DNA from: Sphaerochaeta sp. UBA5849 | GTDB taxonomy: Bacteria > Spirochaetota > Spirochaetia > Sphaerochaetales > Sphaerochaetaceae | NCBI GenBank assembly: GCA_002432715.1 | Contig: DJGJ01000018.1 | Span: 1 to 40,407 of the forward strand | Length of the DNA: 40,407 nucleotides | Reading direction: 5' to 3' | Part shown: positions 1 through 8,402 of the stretch, piece after piece | How positions within the stretch are numbered: position 1 is the first letter of the stretch | How the letters are laid out: each line of letters begins with the position of its first letter | The notes under the pieces: generated by a model | Seen by the model: the letters and a program-made list of their open reading frames with translations, nothing else | Told to the model about the DNA's origin: nothing | Database searches by the model: none | Translations under genes and position numbers: made by a program

Positions 1-16
1 CAATTCCTTTTAGGGT

Positions 17-38
17 AAAAAAAAGCCCCAAACGGGGC
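17..38 (-). terminator. intrinsic terminator (minus strand)
   Basis: Read on the minus strand, a GCCCC/GGGGC stem (25-29 with 34-38, loop 30-33) is followed by eight T (17-24 on plus are all A). It lies 53 bases beyond the stop at 91 of the aminotransferase-like remnant, which suggests that a minus-strand gene once ended here. Confidence 0.6.
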
Positions 39-90
39 AGATAACTTGTAAACTCACGCTAGGCTACGATGGATACTGCAAATTGGCAAC

Positions 91-300
91 CTAAAGATAG
101 GCTTCTATGCGCTTGAGAGCTCCTTCGATTCTGAGCTCAGGCCATTCCAGTGAAGGTATCAGCATAGTGCACCGTATAACCTGCTTGACCAAAGAGGGGT
201 CACTATAATTTGACATCGTTCGTTGCAGCTCTGCCGACTATCGGTTTGATGAGGGATATGCCCGATATTAACAAGGTTCTCGAAGGCCAGCAGTAGAATC
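91..300 (-). pseudogene. probable 3' remnant of a class I/II aminotransferase
   Basis: A 41-codon open stretch runs from an ATG at 214-216 to a TAG at 91-93 on the minus strand. Its peptide starts MSNYSDPSLVKQV and ends LKRIEAYL. It resembles the extreme C-terminus of PLP-dependent fold-type I aminotransferases, where a ...SNYS.PSL... helix is followed by a short RCTMLIPSL-type strand and a final amphipathic helix. The same frame continues upstream only to a TAG near 240. No catalytic lysine region is present, so the rest of the gene is missing. An intrinsic terminator follows at 17-38. I recognise this by eye only. It could instead be a chance ORF, and the 5' limit given is approximate. Confidence 0.35.
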
Positions 301-304
301 ATTG

Positions 305-333
305 TTGACATCCTTTCCGTTTATAAGCATAGT
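305..333 (+). promoter_or_regulatory. sigma70-type promoter of the MFS gene
   Basis: A perfect -35 TTGACA (305-310) and a CATAGT -10 (328-333, four of six) are separated by exactly 17 bases. A transcript starting near 340 would carry the GGGAACGGGAG ribosome-binding region ahead of the ATG at 362. This argues against the longer reading that begins at 302, inside the promoter. Confidence 0.55.
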
Positions 334-361
334 CGGCTGTAAGGGAACGGGAGAACCTGTC

Positions 362-1582
362 ATGCACGCAAAAAAACCATCCATCTATTCAGGGGACAAG
401 GGAGTGAAAATCTTCTTGGCCACCATTTTATTTTCGGGTCTCGCCTATGGATTTTATCGGGGCATCCAGGACAATTACCTGGCTGAAATCGTAAAGATCT
501 CCGAATTTGAACGAGGTATTGTAGAATTCTTCCGAGAGCTTCCCGGTCTTATGCTCGTCTTCATCCTTGCCTGGATGTACCGGCTTTCTGAAACCAAGGT
601 GTTCAAGATTGGAACGGCGATCATGCTGTGCGGCGTGCTCGGCCTGCTGCTGCTCGGGTCGAGCAAGGTGGTTGTCATCCTGTTCATGGTGGTGTTCAGT
701 ACCGGCGAGCATATCGTCATGCCCATCAAGAGCTCGATGTCCCTCTCCTACGCAAAAAGCGACAAGGGTGGAGCCAGCCTGGGAGTGACTTCCAGTATCA
801 GCCACGGGGGCAACATCATAGGCTACATGATGGTATCGCTGCTTTTTTTCGTGCTTGGCGGCTTGGGCTATGCACGGGACTCTCTTGTAGGTTTTCGCAT
901 AGTCTTCCTGATCGCCGCCATCCTGCTGCTTCTCTCCACCATGATCGCCCTTACCATGAAGGACAAAGGGAAACCGGTAAAGCGTTCTCGATTGTACTTC
1001 AATAAGAAATACAACAAGTTTTATATGCTGGAAATTTTCTACGGGGCGCGCAAGCAGATTTTTCTCACCTTCGCACCCTATGCCCTCATCCTCTTCTATG
1101 GGGCAGACACCTCGGTCATCGCCCTGCTTCTAGCCATTTGTGCAGTCTTTGGAATGCTCCTCAGTCCTGCCATCGGAATGCTGGTGGACAAGCTGGGTTA
1201 TAAGAAAATCATGGTGGCCGACACCCTGATCCTGGTTGTCGTGTGCCTCATGTACGGCTTTGCACACCGCATCTTTCCCATGCATATCGCCTTCATCGTG
1301 GTTTGCATCAACTTTGTGCTGGACTCGATCATCAGCTTGGCAAGCATGGCGACCAACGTCTATGTACGCGACCTTTCCTCAAGCCGCGAAGAGCTTACGG
1401 CAACCCTTACAACCGGCATTTCAGTCAACCACCTGATCAGCGTCATGATTGCATTACTGGGTGGCTACATTTGGAAAACACTGGGAATCGAGGTGCTGTT
1501 CACCCTCTCGGCCGTATTGGGAGTAATCAATTCAATCTTTGCTGCAACCATCAAGAAGCCGGAGCAGAGAACCCTATACTAA
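362..1582 (+). CDS. MFS-type permease, substrate unknown
   Basis: This is a 406-residue inner-membrane protein with about 12 hydrophobic segments in two halves, joined by a basic cytoplasmic loop near residues 200-225 (KDKGKPVKRSRLYFNKKYNK). That is the layout and length of a major facilitator superfamily transporter. The loop between the second-half helices 2 and 3 carries the MFS-like signature GMLVDKLGYKKIM. Nothing in the sequence names the substrate. I chose ATG 362 because a purine-rich ribosome-binding site lies about ten bases upstream and a good promoter overlaps the 20-codon extension back to 302. The 3' end overlaps the convergent prenyltransferase gene by 32 bases, so the two transcripts would be antisense at their ends. 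Confidence 0.8.
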   Translation: MHAKKPSIYSGDKGVKIFLATILFSGLAYGFYRGIQDNYLAEIVKISEFERGIVEFFRELPGLMLVFILAWMYRLSETKVFKIGTAIMLCGVLGLLLLGSSKVVVILFMVVFSTGEHIVMPIKSSMSLSYAKSDKGGASLGVTSSISHGGNIIGYMMVSLLFFVLGGLGYARDSLVGFRIVFLIAAILLLLSTMIALTMKDKGKPVKRSRLYFNKKYNKFYMLEIFYGARKQIFLTFAPYALILFYGADTSVIALLLAICAVFGMLLSPAIGMLVDKLGYKKIMVADTLILVVVCLMYGFAHRIFPMHIAFIVVCINFVLDSIISLASMATNVYVRDLSSSREELTATLTTGISVNHLISVMIALLGGYIWKTLGIEVLFTLSAVLGVINSIFAATIKKPEQRTLY

Positions 1583-2531
1583 GCGCATAGGCTGCGATAA
1601 AGGCCAGACAGAAATGCAGATAGCTTTTTGATGCGAACTGCATGTGTACCGACTTGTGTTCGGCATCGAGACCTGCCTTTTTCACTTCGATCAGTGCTTT
1701 GCTGTACAACACGAGCGAAGGGACCAGGCAAAAGGCCAGAGTCGATGGATGATAGCCCAGGATTACAAGAAGAAATGAGATGGCATAGGCACCCAGGCCC
1801 TCGACAGCGATGAGGCCAAAGGCCTTGTCGCTGCCCAAGAGGATGGCAAGCGTCTTGCGTCCGCTTGCTTTGTCACCGACCAAATCACAGCCGTTGTTCA
1901 CCGAAAGGATCATGCCGATCATCAACAGGAACGGTACGGTAACCACCACATGTTTTACACTTGGAGGCACACCCTGCACATACAAGGTGATGAGAAACAA
2001 CATGGTTCCCAGAAAGAAACCGGCAAACACCTCACCAAATGGGGTTCTTGAAATGGGAAGCGGACCGCCGGTGTAGAAGAAGCCGACAAGCATGCACACA
2101 CCTCCGACAAGAATCAAATTCCAGCTGGTCAGGCAGGCCAGATAAAGTCCCAAAAGGGCTGCCAGGGCGAAAAGTGCGAGGGAAACCAGGAAAGCCATGA
2201 TGGGGCTGACAGCCTGGTGCACCAGAACCTTATCCGGTTCCTTGGTGTAGAGTGCATTATCGACTCCTCTCCAGTAGTCAAAAAAGGTGTTGAAACCAGT
2301 CGTTCCCATATCGATGAAGAGCGTCGCAAGACCCATGACCAAGGCATTGACAGGCTTCACCGATCCTGTCTGTGAGAGTGCATAGATGCTTGCACAGAAG
2401 AAGGTTCCCATACTGATGATCTTGGTGCGCATCTCAACAATGTGGAAGAATTGGGCTGCTTTCATGCCGGTATAGTAGCGATTTGTTCGCTGTTTTACTA
2501 CAGTAAATCCTTTTTCGCTTGATTTCACCAT
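1551..2531 (-). CDS. UbiA-family prenyltransferase (MenA-like)
   Basis: This 326-residue membrane protein has about nine hydrophobic helices and both aspartate-rich motifs of the UbiA superfamily. The first is N81xxxD85xxxG89xD91 (NTFFDYWRGVD), and the second is D216xxxD220KxxGRxT (DLVGDKASGRKT). In this family the motifs bind Mg-diphosphate of a polyprenyl donor, which is transferred to an aromatic or lipid acceptor. The wording of the first motif resembles MenA (1,4-dihydroxy-2-naphthoate prenyltransferase). No other menaquinone gene is present in the window, so the acceptor is open. The ATG at 2531 has only a weak ribosome-binding site. The gene stands alone, overlapping the MFS gene tail to tail and divergent from the TRAP remnant. 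Confidence 0.8.
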   Translation of the reverse strand: MVKSSEKGFTVVKQRTNRYYTGMKAAQFFHIVEMRTKIISMGTFFCASIYALSQTGSVKPVNALVMGLATLFIDMGTTGFNTFFDYWRGVDNALYTKEPDKVLVHQAVSPIMAFLVSLALFALAALLGLYLACLTSWNLILVGGVCMLVGFFYTGGPLPISRTPFGEVFAGFFLGTMLFLITLYVQGVPPSVKHVVVTVPFLLMIGMILSVNNGCDLVGDKASGRKTLAILLGSDKAFGLIAVEGLGAYAISFLLVILGYHPSTLAFCLVPSLVLYSKALIEVKKAGLDAEHKSVHMQFASKSYLHFCLAFIAAYALSIGFSAPAS

Positions 2532-2560
2532 AATCTTACCGGTATTCTTGGTATTGCATA

Positions 2561-4191
2561 TTGATGCAAACTCTATGCATCTCTATAATCATGATTTTTA
2601 GAAACCGCATGGGCAGTCCCAACACGACGGATGTAGTGATGGGAACCATTCTCATCGTACTTGTCCTGGAAGCCAGCAGAAGAATCTCAGGCTGGCCGCT
2701 TGTGATACTCAGCCTGCTCTTTCTCCTCTATGGCCTGGTCGGTCGGAACCTTCCCGGAATATTCATGCACCGCATCTATGACTGGCGGGCCTTGGTCAAC
2801 CATATTTTCATCAACACCGAAGGAATCTACGGCACCTCCGTCGACGTTGCCGCCTTCTATATTTTCCTGTTCATCATGTTCGGTACGGTTATGAACAAGT
2901 GTGGAATGGGAAGGTTCTTTAATGACCTTGCACTGGCATTTGCAGGTAGTTCAAAGGGAGGTCCTGCCAAGGTTGCCGTCATCGCCAGCGGTTTTCTCAT
3001 TTCAATCAACGGAAGCGCCGTGGCAAACGTAGTAACCACCGGAGCTTTTACCATCCCGTTGATGAAGAAAACCGGATACAGCAAGGAGTTTGCCGGGGCT
3101 TTTGAATCATCGGCTTCGGTCGGCGGACAGCTGCTGCCTTCATCATGGCTGAAATGCTGGGTATCAAGTATGGAACCATCGTAATAAGTGCTGCTATTCC
3201 CGCGCTGCTGTACTACCTGGGCATTCTTGTACAGGTTCAACTCAGGGCTTCCAAGAAGAACCTGAAAGGAATCCCCAAGGAAGACCTTCCCAAGGTACGC
3301 GATGTCATGCGTGAGCGGGGACACCTGCTCATTCCCATTGCATTTTTGCTCTACATGCTGCTCTTCAGTGGAGCGACTGTCATCTTCAGTGCATTCTGGG
3401 CGATTGTTGCAACCATTGCCGTCAGCATGGCACGCAAGTCCACACGCATGACGTTCAAACAGATTCTCGATGCATTCAGCGAAGGAACCCGGGCGGTAGT
3501 CTCGGTTGCCGTTGCTTGTGCAGTGGTGGGAATCATCATCGGTGTGGTAAGCCTCACCGGCTTCGGCTTGAATATGGCGAATGCCATCATTCAGCTCGGC
3601 CAATCAAATCTCATGTTGACGCTCGTCCTTACCATGGTCACTTGCATGATTTTGGGCATGGGCCTTCCTTCCATCCCTGCCTATCTGATTACCGCCACCA
3701 TGGCCGCCCCTGCCTTGGTGAAACTGGGAATCCCCCCGCTTGCCGCTCATATGTTCGTCTTCTACTTTGCGATGTTTGCCAACATCACCCCGCCGGTAGC
3801 CCTTGCGTCGTTTGCTGCTGCGGGTCTGAGCGGTGGCGACCCGATGAAAACCGGCCTGCAATCAGTCAAGCTTTCGCTTGCAGGATTCATCGTCCCCTAT
3901 ATGTTCATCTACAACACTGCCTTGCTTTTGATAGATACCACGCCCTTCATTGCGATCAGGGTCTCCATTACAGCAATCATCGGAGTATGTATGATCGGAA
4001 TGGCAACTGAAGGGTACCTGTTCACCAACATGCACAACATCCTGCGCATCCTTGCGTTTGCAGGTGCCTTGTTGCTTATCACCGCCAATGTCGTCCAGGA
4101 TGCAATCGGCTTATTGCTTTTGGTCTTCATCCTGCTTGTACAGCGGCATGCAGCCAACAAGGTGAAGCAGAACGTCGAAATGCAAGCATAA
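2561..4191 (+). pseudogene. TRAP transporter fused permease (TAXI 4TM/12TM type), truncated and frameshifted
   Basis: Two overlapping open frames (2561-3184 and 3145-4191) together encode most of a fused DctQM-type TRAP permease of the TAXI class. It resembles the '4TM/12TM fusion' proteins, with GSPNTTDVVMG, FLISINGSAVANVVTTGAFTIP and GMGLPSIPAYL signatures. Two lesions are visible. First, the N-terminal 80-100 or so residues normal for the family are absent: the frame begins at the point matching the middle of the DctQ part. Second, the frame shifts by -1 at about 3130-3138, exactly where family members read LLPPIMGAAAFIMAE. Here LLP runs straight into a shifted FIMAEMLG, consistent with loss of 22 bases between two copies of GCTGCTGCC. 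No TAXI binding-protein gene is nearby. It is almost certainly non-functional. Confidence 0.8.
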
Positions 4192-4208
4192 CCAATCGGT
4201 TATCCCCT

Positions 4209-4616
4209 TCAAGCCTCTAATATCCAGGTTGCCGAATGGCCTTTGTTGTCACCTCTGCAGGGTGGAAAGCGCTTGCCCTCTTCCATGGACACCTTGCGCT
4301 CAGGATGTTCACTGCAGTGGTATTGTCCACTGACTTCACAAGGGGCACCGGTTTGGGTGGAGACACGTTCAGCTTTCTGCTGCTCGACCTTTTGCGCCTG
4401 CTGTACAGGTTCCTTGTCCCCTTCCGGCCTCTTGCCCAGCAACATCCACTGAATGATGATGGCAATCGCACAGACCAGGACAACAAGTATACTGGCTACA
4501 GCCTTGAACGTGGGATTGGAGACTGCAATCAGAATCAAGGCAACGACGAGGACCATGACCACCAAGTATACCAAGGTGGTCTTCTGAACGCGTTCTTTCT
4601 CATGATGTGTATTCAT
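4209..4616 (-). CDS. small membrane protein with C-terminal zinc-ribbon-like domain
   Basis: This 135-residue protein has two adjacent hydrophobic helices (about residues 15-35 and 40-62), a Gln/Glu/Lys-rich linker, and a C-terminal Cys/His cluster: PCEVSGQYHCSEHPER, then FPPC and KGHSATW. The pattern GxYxC...G.xFPPC...H...W recalls small rubredoxin- or zinc-ribbon-like 'YjzC-type' domains that bind one metal. I chose ATG 4616 because TAGGAGAAGG sits six bases upstream. The 24-codon extension to 4688 has no ribosome-binding site. It is convergent with the TRAP remnant, with 17 bases between the stops. I do not recognise a specific function; an envelope-stress or regulatory role would be a guess. 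Confidence 0.6.
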   Translation of the reverse strand: MNTHHEKERVQKTTLVYLVVMVLVVALILIAVSNPTFKAVASILVVLVCAIAIIIQWMLLGKRPEGDKEPVQQAQKVEQQKAERVSTQTGAPCEVSGQYHCSEHPERKVSMEEGKRFPPCRGDNKGHSATWILEA

Positions 4617-5147
4617 ACCTTCTCCTACCAAAGATTGTACCCCAGGAGGGAAGAAATCATCGCTTTGATTACCTGTAGCATACAACATTGATGTATGATT
4701 CTCAATCTTTTTTCATGTCTCACCGATATATAGCGTAGTAGGACACGAGGAGCGAAGATTCCAAGGACATAATGACAACAAAGGGTAACATATTTCTCTC
4801 AACTATATTTACTACAATAATATTTTTCCTATATTTCGTGACACAATCAAACGAACACTCATCATCATACCTGGTAAGTGAAGGATACTCCTTGTTTGCA
4901 AACGCCCGTTTCTTTGGGGGAACAGCCAACGGAACGAGCGAAAATGTAGGAGAAACCTGGACCGACAATCTCCTGCCCTGCACCAGGGGCAATAGTACAT
5001 CACTTATTTTCTCTGCCGGTCTTCACTGGCAGATGTGAATAGAGCATACCCGAAAATGAAAGCCTTGCGTCCACTTGGTGAATTGCCTAACAATTTTATA
5101 GGCAAATGCCACGGTTTTGTGTACGATGGTAGCAGGCGGACACCTGC
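4617..5147. other. 531-base intergenic region with hairpins and a doubtful small ORF
   Basis: No confident gene lies here. A plus ORF of 88 codons (4772-5038) has an AGGA a few bases before its ATG, one N-terminal hydrophobic helix and no recognisable domain; an overlapping minus ORF (4720-4992) is equally unsupported. Structured elements are a 9-bp stem with a CTTC loop at 5012-5033, a 7-bp stem TTGCCTA/TAGGCAA at about 5085-5107, and a 5-bp GCAGG/CCTGC hairpin at 5132-5147. The last ends right at the start codon of the diguanylate cyclase and could mask its ribosome-binding site. Confidence 0.4.
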
Positions 5148-6257
5148 ATGCAAACCGTAGTAATCGTGAACATCTTCAGCATCTTTCCCCTGCTCTTCAC
5201 CATCTATTTGGCGAAACGGCATCTCTCGGGGTCCCGCCAGAACTGGTACTACATCTTCGCTTCGGTCATTACCATCATCCTGCTGATAGCGGAAATCGTA
5301 GGAGCACTCATCAGTGAGAAGCCAGGCAATGCTGCTTTGGCTGTGCACTATCTCAGTTACGCATTGGGCTACGCACTCACCCCCCTGGTGCCGATGATCG
5401 TACTCTTCTACCTCGACTGCTCAGAATGGTCGTTTGCCAAGAAACTCTTGTTGTTCATTCCCATGGCAGTGAATATCCTGATTTCCATTTTATCCATGCA
5501 AAGCGGTTGGTATTTCACGATTCTTACCAACAATACCTACCAGAGGGGGCCGTATTTTTGGTTCGTCACAGCCTTCTCGGCGTATTACTATGGATGGATT
5601 CTGATCAAATTATTGCAGATCAATAAAACAAGGGTAGTCCCCTCGAAATTCCTTCTTGGCTTTGTGTACACGCTGCCGATACTCTCCACAGGCTTCCAAT
5701 TGGCCACACGTGATGAAATCTATGTCTTCAGCACCGTAGGGGTTTCGCTGCTCTTGTACTATCTCATCACCCAGGAAGCCCAGTTTGATTACGATGTCCA
5801 GACAAAAGTATACAACCGTGAAGCCTTCGAGCAGGAACTGCTCGCACGACAGTACCACGAACAGGACAGTGCAATCTTTATGTTTGATGTAAACAACCTG
5901 AAACAGACAAACGACGTATGGGGCCATCAGGAGGGAGACAGCCTTTTGGCATGCGTTGCCCAGATCCTAACATCAGCCTTTGAACCTGAAGGAAAGGTAT
6001 TTCGCATCGGTGGCGATGAGTTCGTTGTTCTTCTCCCGCGCTCAAAAAAAGCAGACCCTGCCGTCTATCAGGAACATCTTCTGCAATCGGTTGCCTCGGC
6101 AAACGAAAGCAGGGTCCACCCCATCTCCATCGCCTATGGGTATGCGATCAGCAACAAGGAAGCAGGCATCGGCTTGAGAAAAACCTTCAACCTTGCCGAT
6201 GAAGCGATGTATCGAAACAAGAGCGAGCAACGCAGGATGTTACGGGAGCAGTCCTGA
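5148..6257 (+). CDS. 7TM diguanylate cyclase (GGDEF)
   Basis: This 369-residue protein has seven hydrophobic helices in the first 210 residues, like the 7TM sensor modules of bacterial signalling proteins. A GGDEF domain follows, with an intact RIGGDEF active-site loop (GGDEF at 288-292) and the upstream metal/substrate segment FDVNNLKQTND...GHQEGD. The predicted activity is making cyclic di-GMP from two GTP in response to a membrane or small-molecule cue. The residues before the signature read GKVF, so the usual RxxD inhibitory site is absent and product feedback at that site is not expected. The ribosome-binding region is weak and folded into a small hairpin (5132-5147). The 3' end overlaps the TolC-like remnant on the other strand by 18 bases. 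Confidence 0.85.
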   Translation: MQTVVIVNIFSIFPLLFTIYLAKRHLSGSRQNWYYIFASVITIILLIAEIVGALISEKPGNAALAVHYLSYALGYALTPLVPMIVLFYLDCSEWSFAKKLLLFIPMAVNILISILSMQSGWYFTILTNNTYQRGPYFWFVTAFSAYYYGWILIKLLQINKTRVVPSKFLLGFVYTLPILSTGFQLATRDEIYVFSTVGVSLLLYYLITQEAQFDYDVQTKVYNREAFEQELLARQYHEQDSAIFMFDVNNLKQTNDVWGHQEGDSLLACVAQILTSAFEPEGKVFRIGGDEFVVLLPRSKKADPAVYQEHLLQSVASANESRVHPISIAYGYAISNKEAGIGLRKTFNLADEAMYRNKSEQRRMLREQS

Positions 6258-6560
6258 GAGCTGCATCCGTACATACAGATACTCCAGCTCACGCAGCGTG
6301 CCTAGGACTGTGAATGCAGCTTGCATGACGTCGAGCTCTTTTTGCCGAAGCATCGATGCATCGGAAACACCTGCACCGAACCGTATTTGCTCGGTTTCCA
6401 ATACTACCTGCTTATTCTCATACTCTCTCAACTGCAGGATCAAATTCATGCGATACGTAACGATATCCTGTTGGATGGCCCTCACTTGTGCTGCGGCATT
6501 CTCGTATGTCTGTTCCACTTTTGCCTTGGCATCGGAGAGGGAGTGGAATCCACTGTCCAG
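6240..6560 (-). pseudogene. 3' fragment of a TolC-family outer-membrane efflux gene
   Basis: On the minus strand the last 100 or so residues, from about SLSDAKAKVEQTYENA to YVRMQLSGLLP, form a long heptad-like helix with the AKAKVEQTYENAAAQVRA...LREYENKQVVLETEQIRF pattern. This is typical of the second helical hairpin of TolC/OprM-type outer-membrane efflux proteins. Everything upstream of this segment is replaced in frame by transposase sequence, so the first two thirds of the channel, including its signal peptide, are gone. The junction is somewhere in about 6530-6565. It probably marks an insertion followed by deletion, or an adjacent deletion. No partner efflux pump genes are nearby. Confidence 0.6.
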
Positions 6561-7039
6561 AATTGCAAACTTGGTCCGTATCCCGTTCGCCTTCAGCTCG
6601 AGGATGGTCTTTGTCAGGGTATTGACGTCGACGACGCTTGCGGGGCAGTAGTGCATGAAGAGGGGGAGCCCGGTTTCCTGCTGCAGGACAGAGATGAGCC
6701 TCATCTCGTTGCTGATGTCCTGATGGCCGTAAGGGGGAAATGGATGTTGTCGGGCAGGCCCGTGCCGGCGATCAGGATATCGGTCACTTCCTCCCTCCTG
6801 GCAAGGAGCTTCACATATTCCTTGAAGAAGTCCCGATAAACGCCCTCATCCCCTATGGAGAGGAGCATGTCGCTGATCCTCTGTCTGCTCAGGTTGGCAT
6901 CGGGGTAGAGAATCCCCACATAGTTGCCATCCCACCAGTCACCGGCATGGCAATTGGCAAGGTTGCACAGGACATAGTACTGGTCTTGGCGTATTTGACG
7001 CCGTTCTTTATGCCATACCCAAGGTACAGGCAGAGCCAT
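6560..7039 (-). mobile_element. degenerate IS4-superfamily (IS1634-like) transposase fragment
   Basis: Two minus-strand frames carry consecutive parts of a DDE transposase. The first, 7039 to about 6701, includes NLSRQRISDMLLSIGDE and ILIAGTGLPDNIHFPLTAI. The second, about 6704 to 6560, includes ISNEMRLISVLQQETGLPLF, VDVNTLTKTILELKA and TKFAILDSGF. These match the ordering of the SSQRIS, first-Asp and 'GLPxxFRY.PGN..DV.TL' segments of IS1634-like elements. A frameshift lies near 6700, and probably another at the 5' end near 7000. The C-terminal catalytic part is missing, being fused to the TolC fragment. I could not identify terminal inverted repeats or a target duplication. The family assignment is from pattern memory only. 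Confidence 0.6.
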
Positions 7040-7469
7040 GCCTCCCGTGTAGTTGGAAAAACTCAGAGGAAGCTATTGATACGTAAAAGTCCCCCAATTT
7101 TTCGGACTATAGCATTTACCCTAAAAGCATAGTTTTTACCCCAATCACCATATTTTGGAGAACAACCAGCAACCAAAGTCCATTTCTCCCTGACATTGGT
7201 CCAGAATGGGGCCTTTTTTGTGCCAATCGCAGGAAAAGAATAAGAATTTATACCAATTAGTATAGTGTTTCTTATATTTTTGCAATATCCCAATCACGGC
7301 CTGCGCACACAGACAACCCGGGCTCTTGTGCCAACAGCCTTTTTTTTGTAGTATAGTTATATAGTTTCCAGCACCATCTCTCTGTTCCCTTTTCTTTGGA
7401 GTGAATACTTCGCACCTTCGGCGGATATTCAGAGGAGTATAAGCAGCGGTGCCGGACTCATAAAACCTT
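7040..7469. other. 430-base AT-rich intergenic region
   Basis: No gene was found. It lies between the transposase remnant and the CDF gene and probably contains the element's left-over 5' flank and the promoter of the downstream gene. A TATAGT hexamer at 7352-7357 could be a -10 box, but no good -35 sits at the right distance. A long minus-strand reading across it (7145-7753) runs antisense into the CDF gene and has no domain or coding character, so I treat it as spurious. Confidence 0.4.
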
Positions 7470-8402
7470 ATGCGTATCAAAACACGAGAAATTTCAATGT
7501 TGCGGTTTACAACCGTTGTATGCCTGCTCTTCGGCCTTTTGGGAGTAGTGGCTTCACAGCTAGCCTCTTCACGTTCACTCCTCCTTGATGGATTGTACTC
7601 TCTCATCCAAAGCCTGTTCATACTTGGCTCAGGCCAGGTGGTAACGTTGTTGTTCAAACGTGACAACGACAAATTTCCATTCGGCTTTGCGGCCTTCGAA
7701 CCCTTCTTTTTGGTAATGAGGTCGATCACGCTCTTGGTCATGGTCCTTGCCATTGGATCCTCAGCCTTTCTCTCGCTGTTTACCGGCGGCTATGAGATTT
7801 CGGTGAATATCACACTTCCCATCTCAGCATTATCGCTTGTGGTATGCGCTGCGGTGTATACCATCCTCAAACGCGAAGCCAACCGTGCAAAAAGCCCGGT
7901 TCTCAGGGCGGAGAGCAAGGCTTGGCTGCTTGATACCCTGCTCAGCCTTGCTTCCCTGTCGGCGATGCTGATCGCCTACATTGCCTCAAGATTTTCCCTG
8001 ACCTTGTTGATGCGATACATCGATCCGGTCCTCACCTTGGGGTTCCTTGTCTGCATGATTCCTCTTTTGGGCAAGGATTTGGTCCAATACAGCAAGGAAC
8101 TGCTTGGAGCCGCACCGGCAAGTTCGACTCAAGCAGCCTTGGAACGAATCGCATACAAGTTTGTGCGCAAGTATGATTTTCTGAAAGCCGAAGTCTTTGC
8201 ATCCAAACAGGGCAGGTCATTGAACATACTCATGTATATCTATCTGAAAGAAGAACGATCTGTATTGCAGCTCGATTCCATCAGGCTGGAAATACTCAAA
8301 GCCCTCTACTCCTACAGCAACTGGTGTGAGGCCGATATCATCTTCACCCTTGACGACCGCTGGGTGGACTACACAGCCTTGCCGTCACTGCAGCAGGCAT
8401 GA
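7470..8402 (+). CDS. divergent cation-diffusion-facilitator family transporter
   Basis: This 310-residue protein has six hydrophobic helices followed by a cytoplasmic C-terminal domain of about 90 residues, the CDF layout. Family-like segments are SSRSLLLDGLYSLIQSLF (helix 2) and AESKAWLLDTLLSL (helix 5). By my alignment, however, the helix-2 HxxxD ligands are Y43 and Q47, and the helix-5 histidine four residues before the retained Asp is Ala. The usual transport-site metal ligands are therefore largely lost. The text most resembles the COG3965-type 'predicted Co/Zn/Cd transporter' subgroup. Transport of zinc or a similar ion should not be assumed. Start choice (ATG 7470) is weak because no clear ribosome-binding site is visible; ATG 7497 is an alternative. 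It is convergent with the esterase remnant. Confidence 0.7.
   Translation: MRIKTREISMLRFTTVVCLLFGLLGVVASQLASSRSLLLDGLYSLIQSLFILGSGQVVTLLFKRDNDKFPFGFAAFEPFFLVMRSITLLVMVLAIGSSAFLSLFTGGYEISVNITLPISALSLVVCAAVYTILKREANRAKSPVLRAESKAWLLDTLLSLASLSAMLIAYIASRFSLTLLMRYIDPVLTLGFLVCMIPLLGKDLVQYSKELLGAAPASSTQAALERIAYKFVRKYDFLKAEVFASKQGRSLNILMYIYLKEERSVLQLDSIRLEILKALYSYSNWCEADIIFTLDDRWVDYTALPSLQQA

Noticed and set aside
5040..5110. GACGCAAGGC preceded by GGCAA on the minus strand, resembling the core of a GEMM (cyclic-di-GMP) riboswitch
   Set aside because: The second helix, the tetraloop/receptor pairing and the closing GGTAGC-type strand are missing. It also points away from the GGDEF gene toward no real gene.
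7..7127. 13-base inverted match (7-19 with 7115-7127) containing TTTTAGGGTAAA
   Set aside because: It is too short and AT-rich to be a terminal repeat over 7 kb; both copies sit in unrelated contexts.
7145..7753. 202-codon minus-strand open frame across the CDF gene start
   Set aside because: It is antisense to a recognisable membrane protein, has no ribosome-binding site and no domain, and its residue composition fits a shadow frame.
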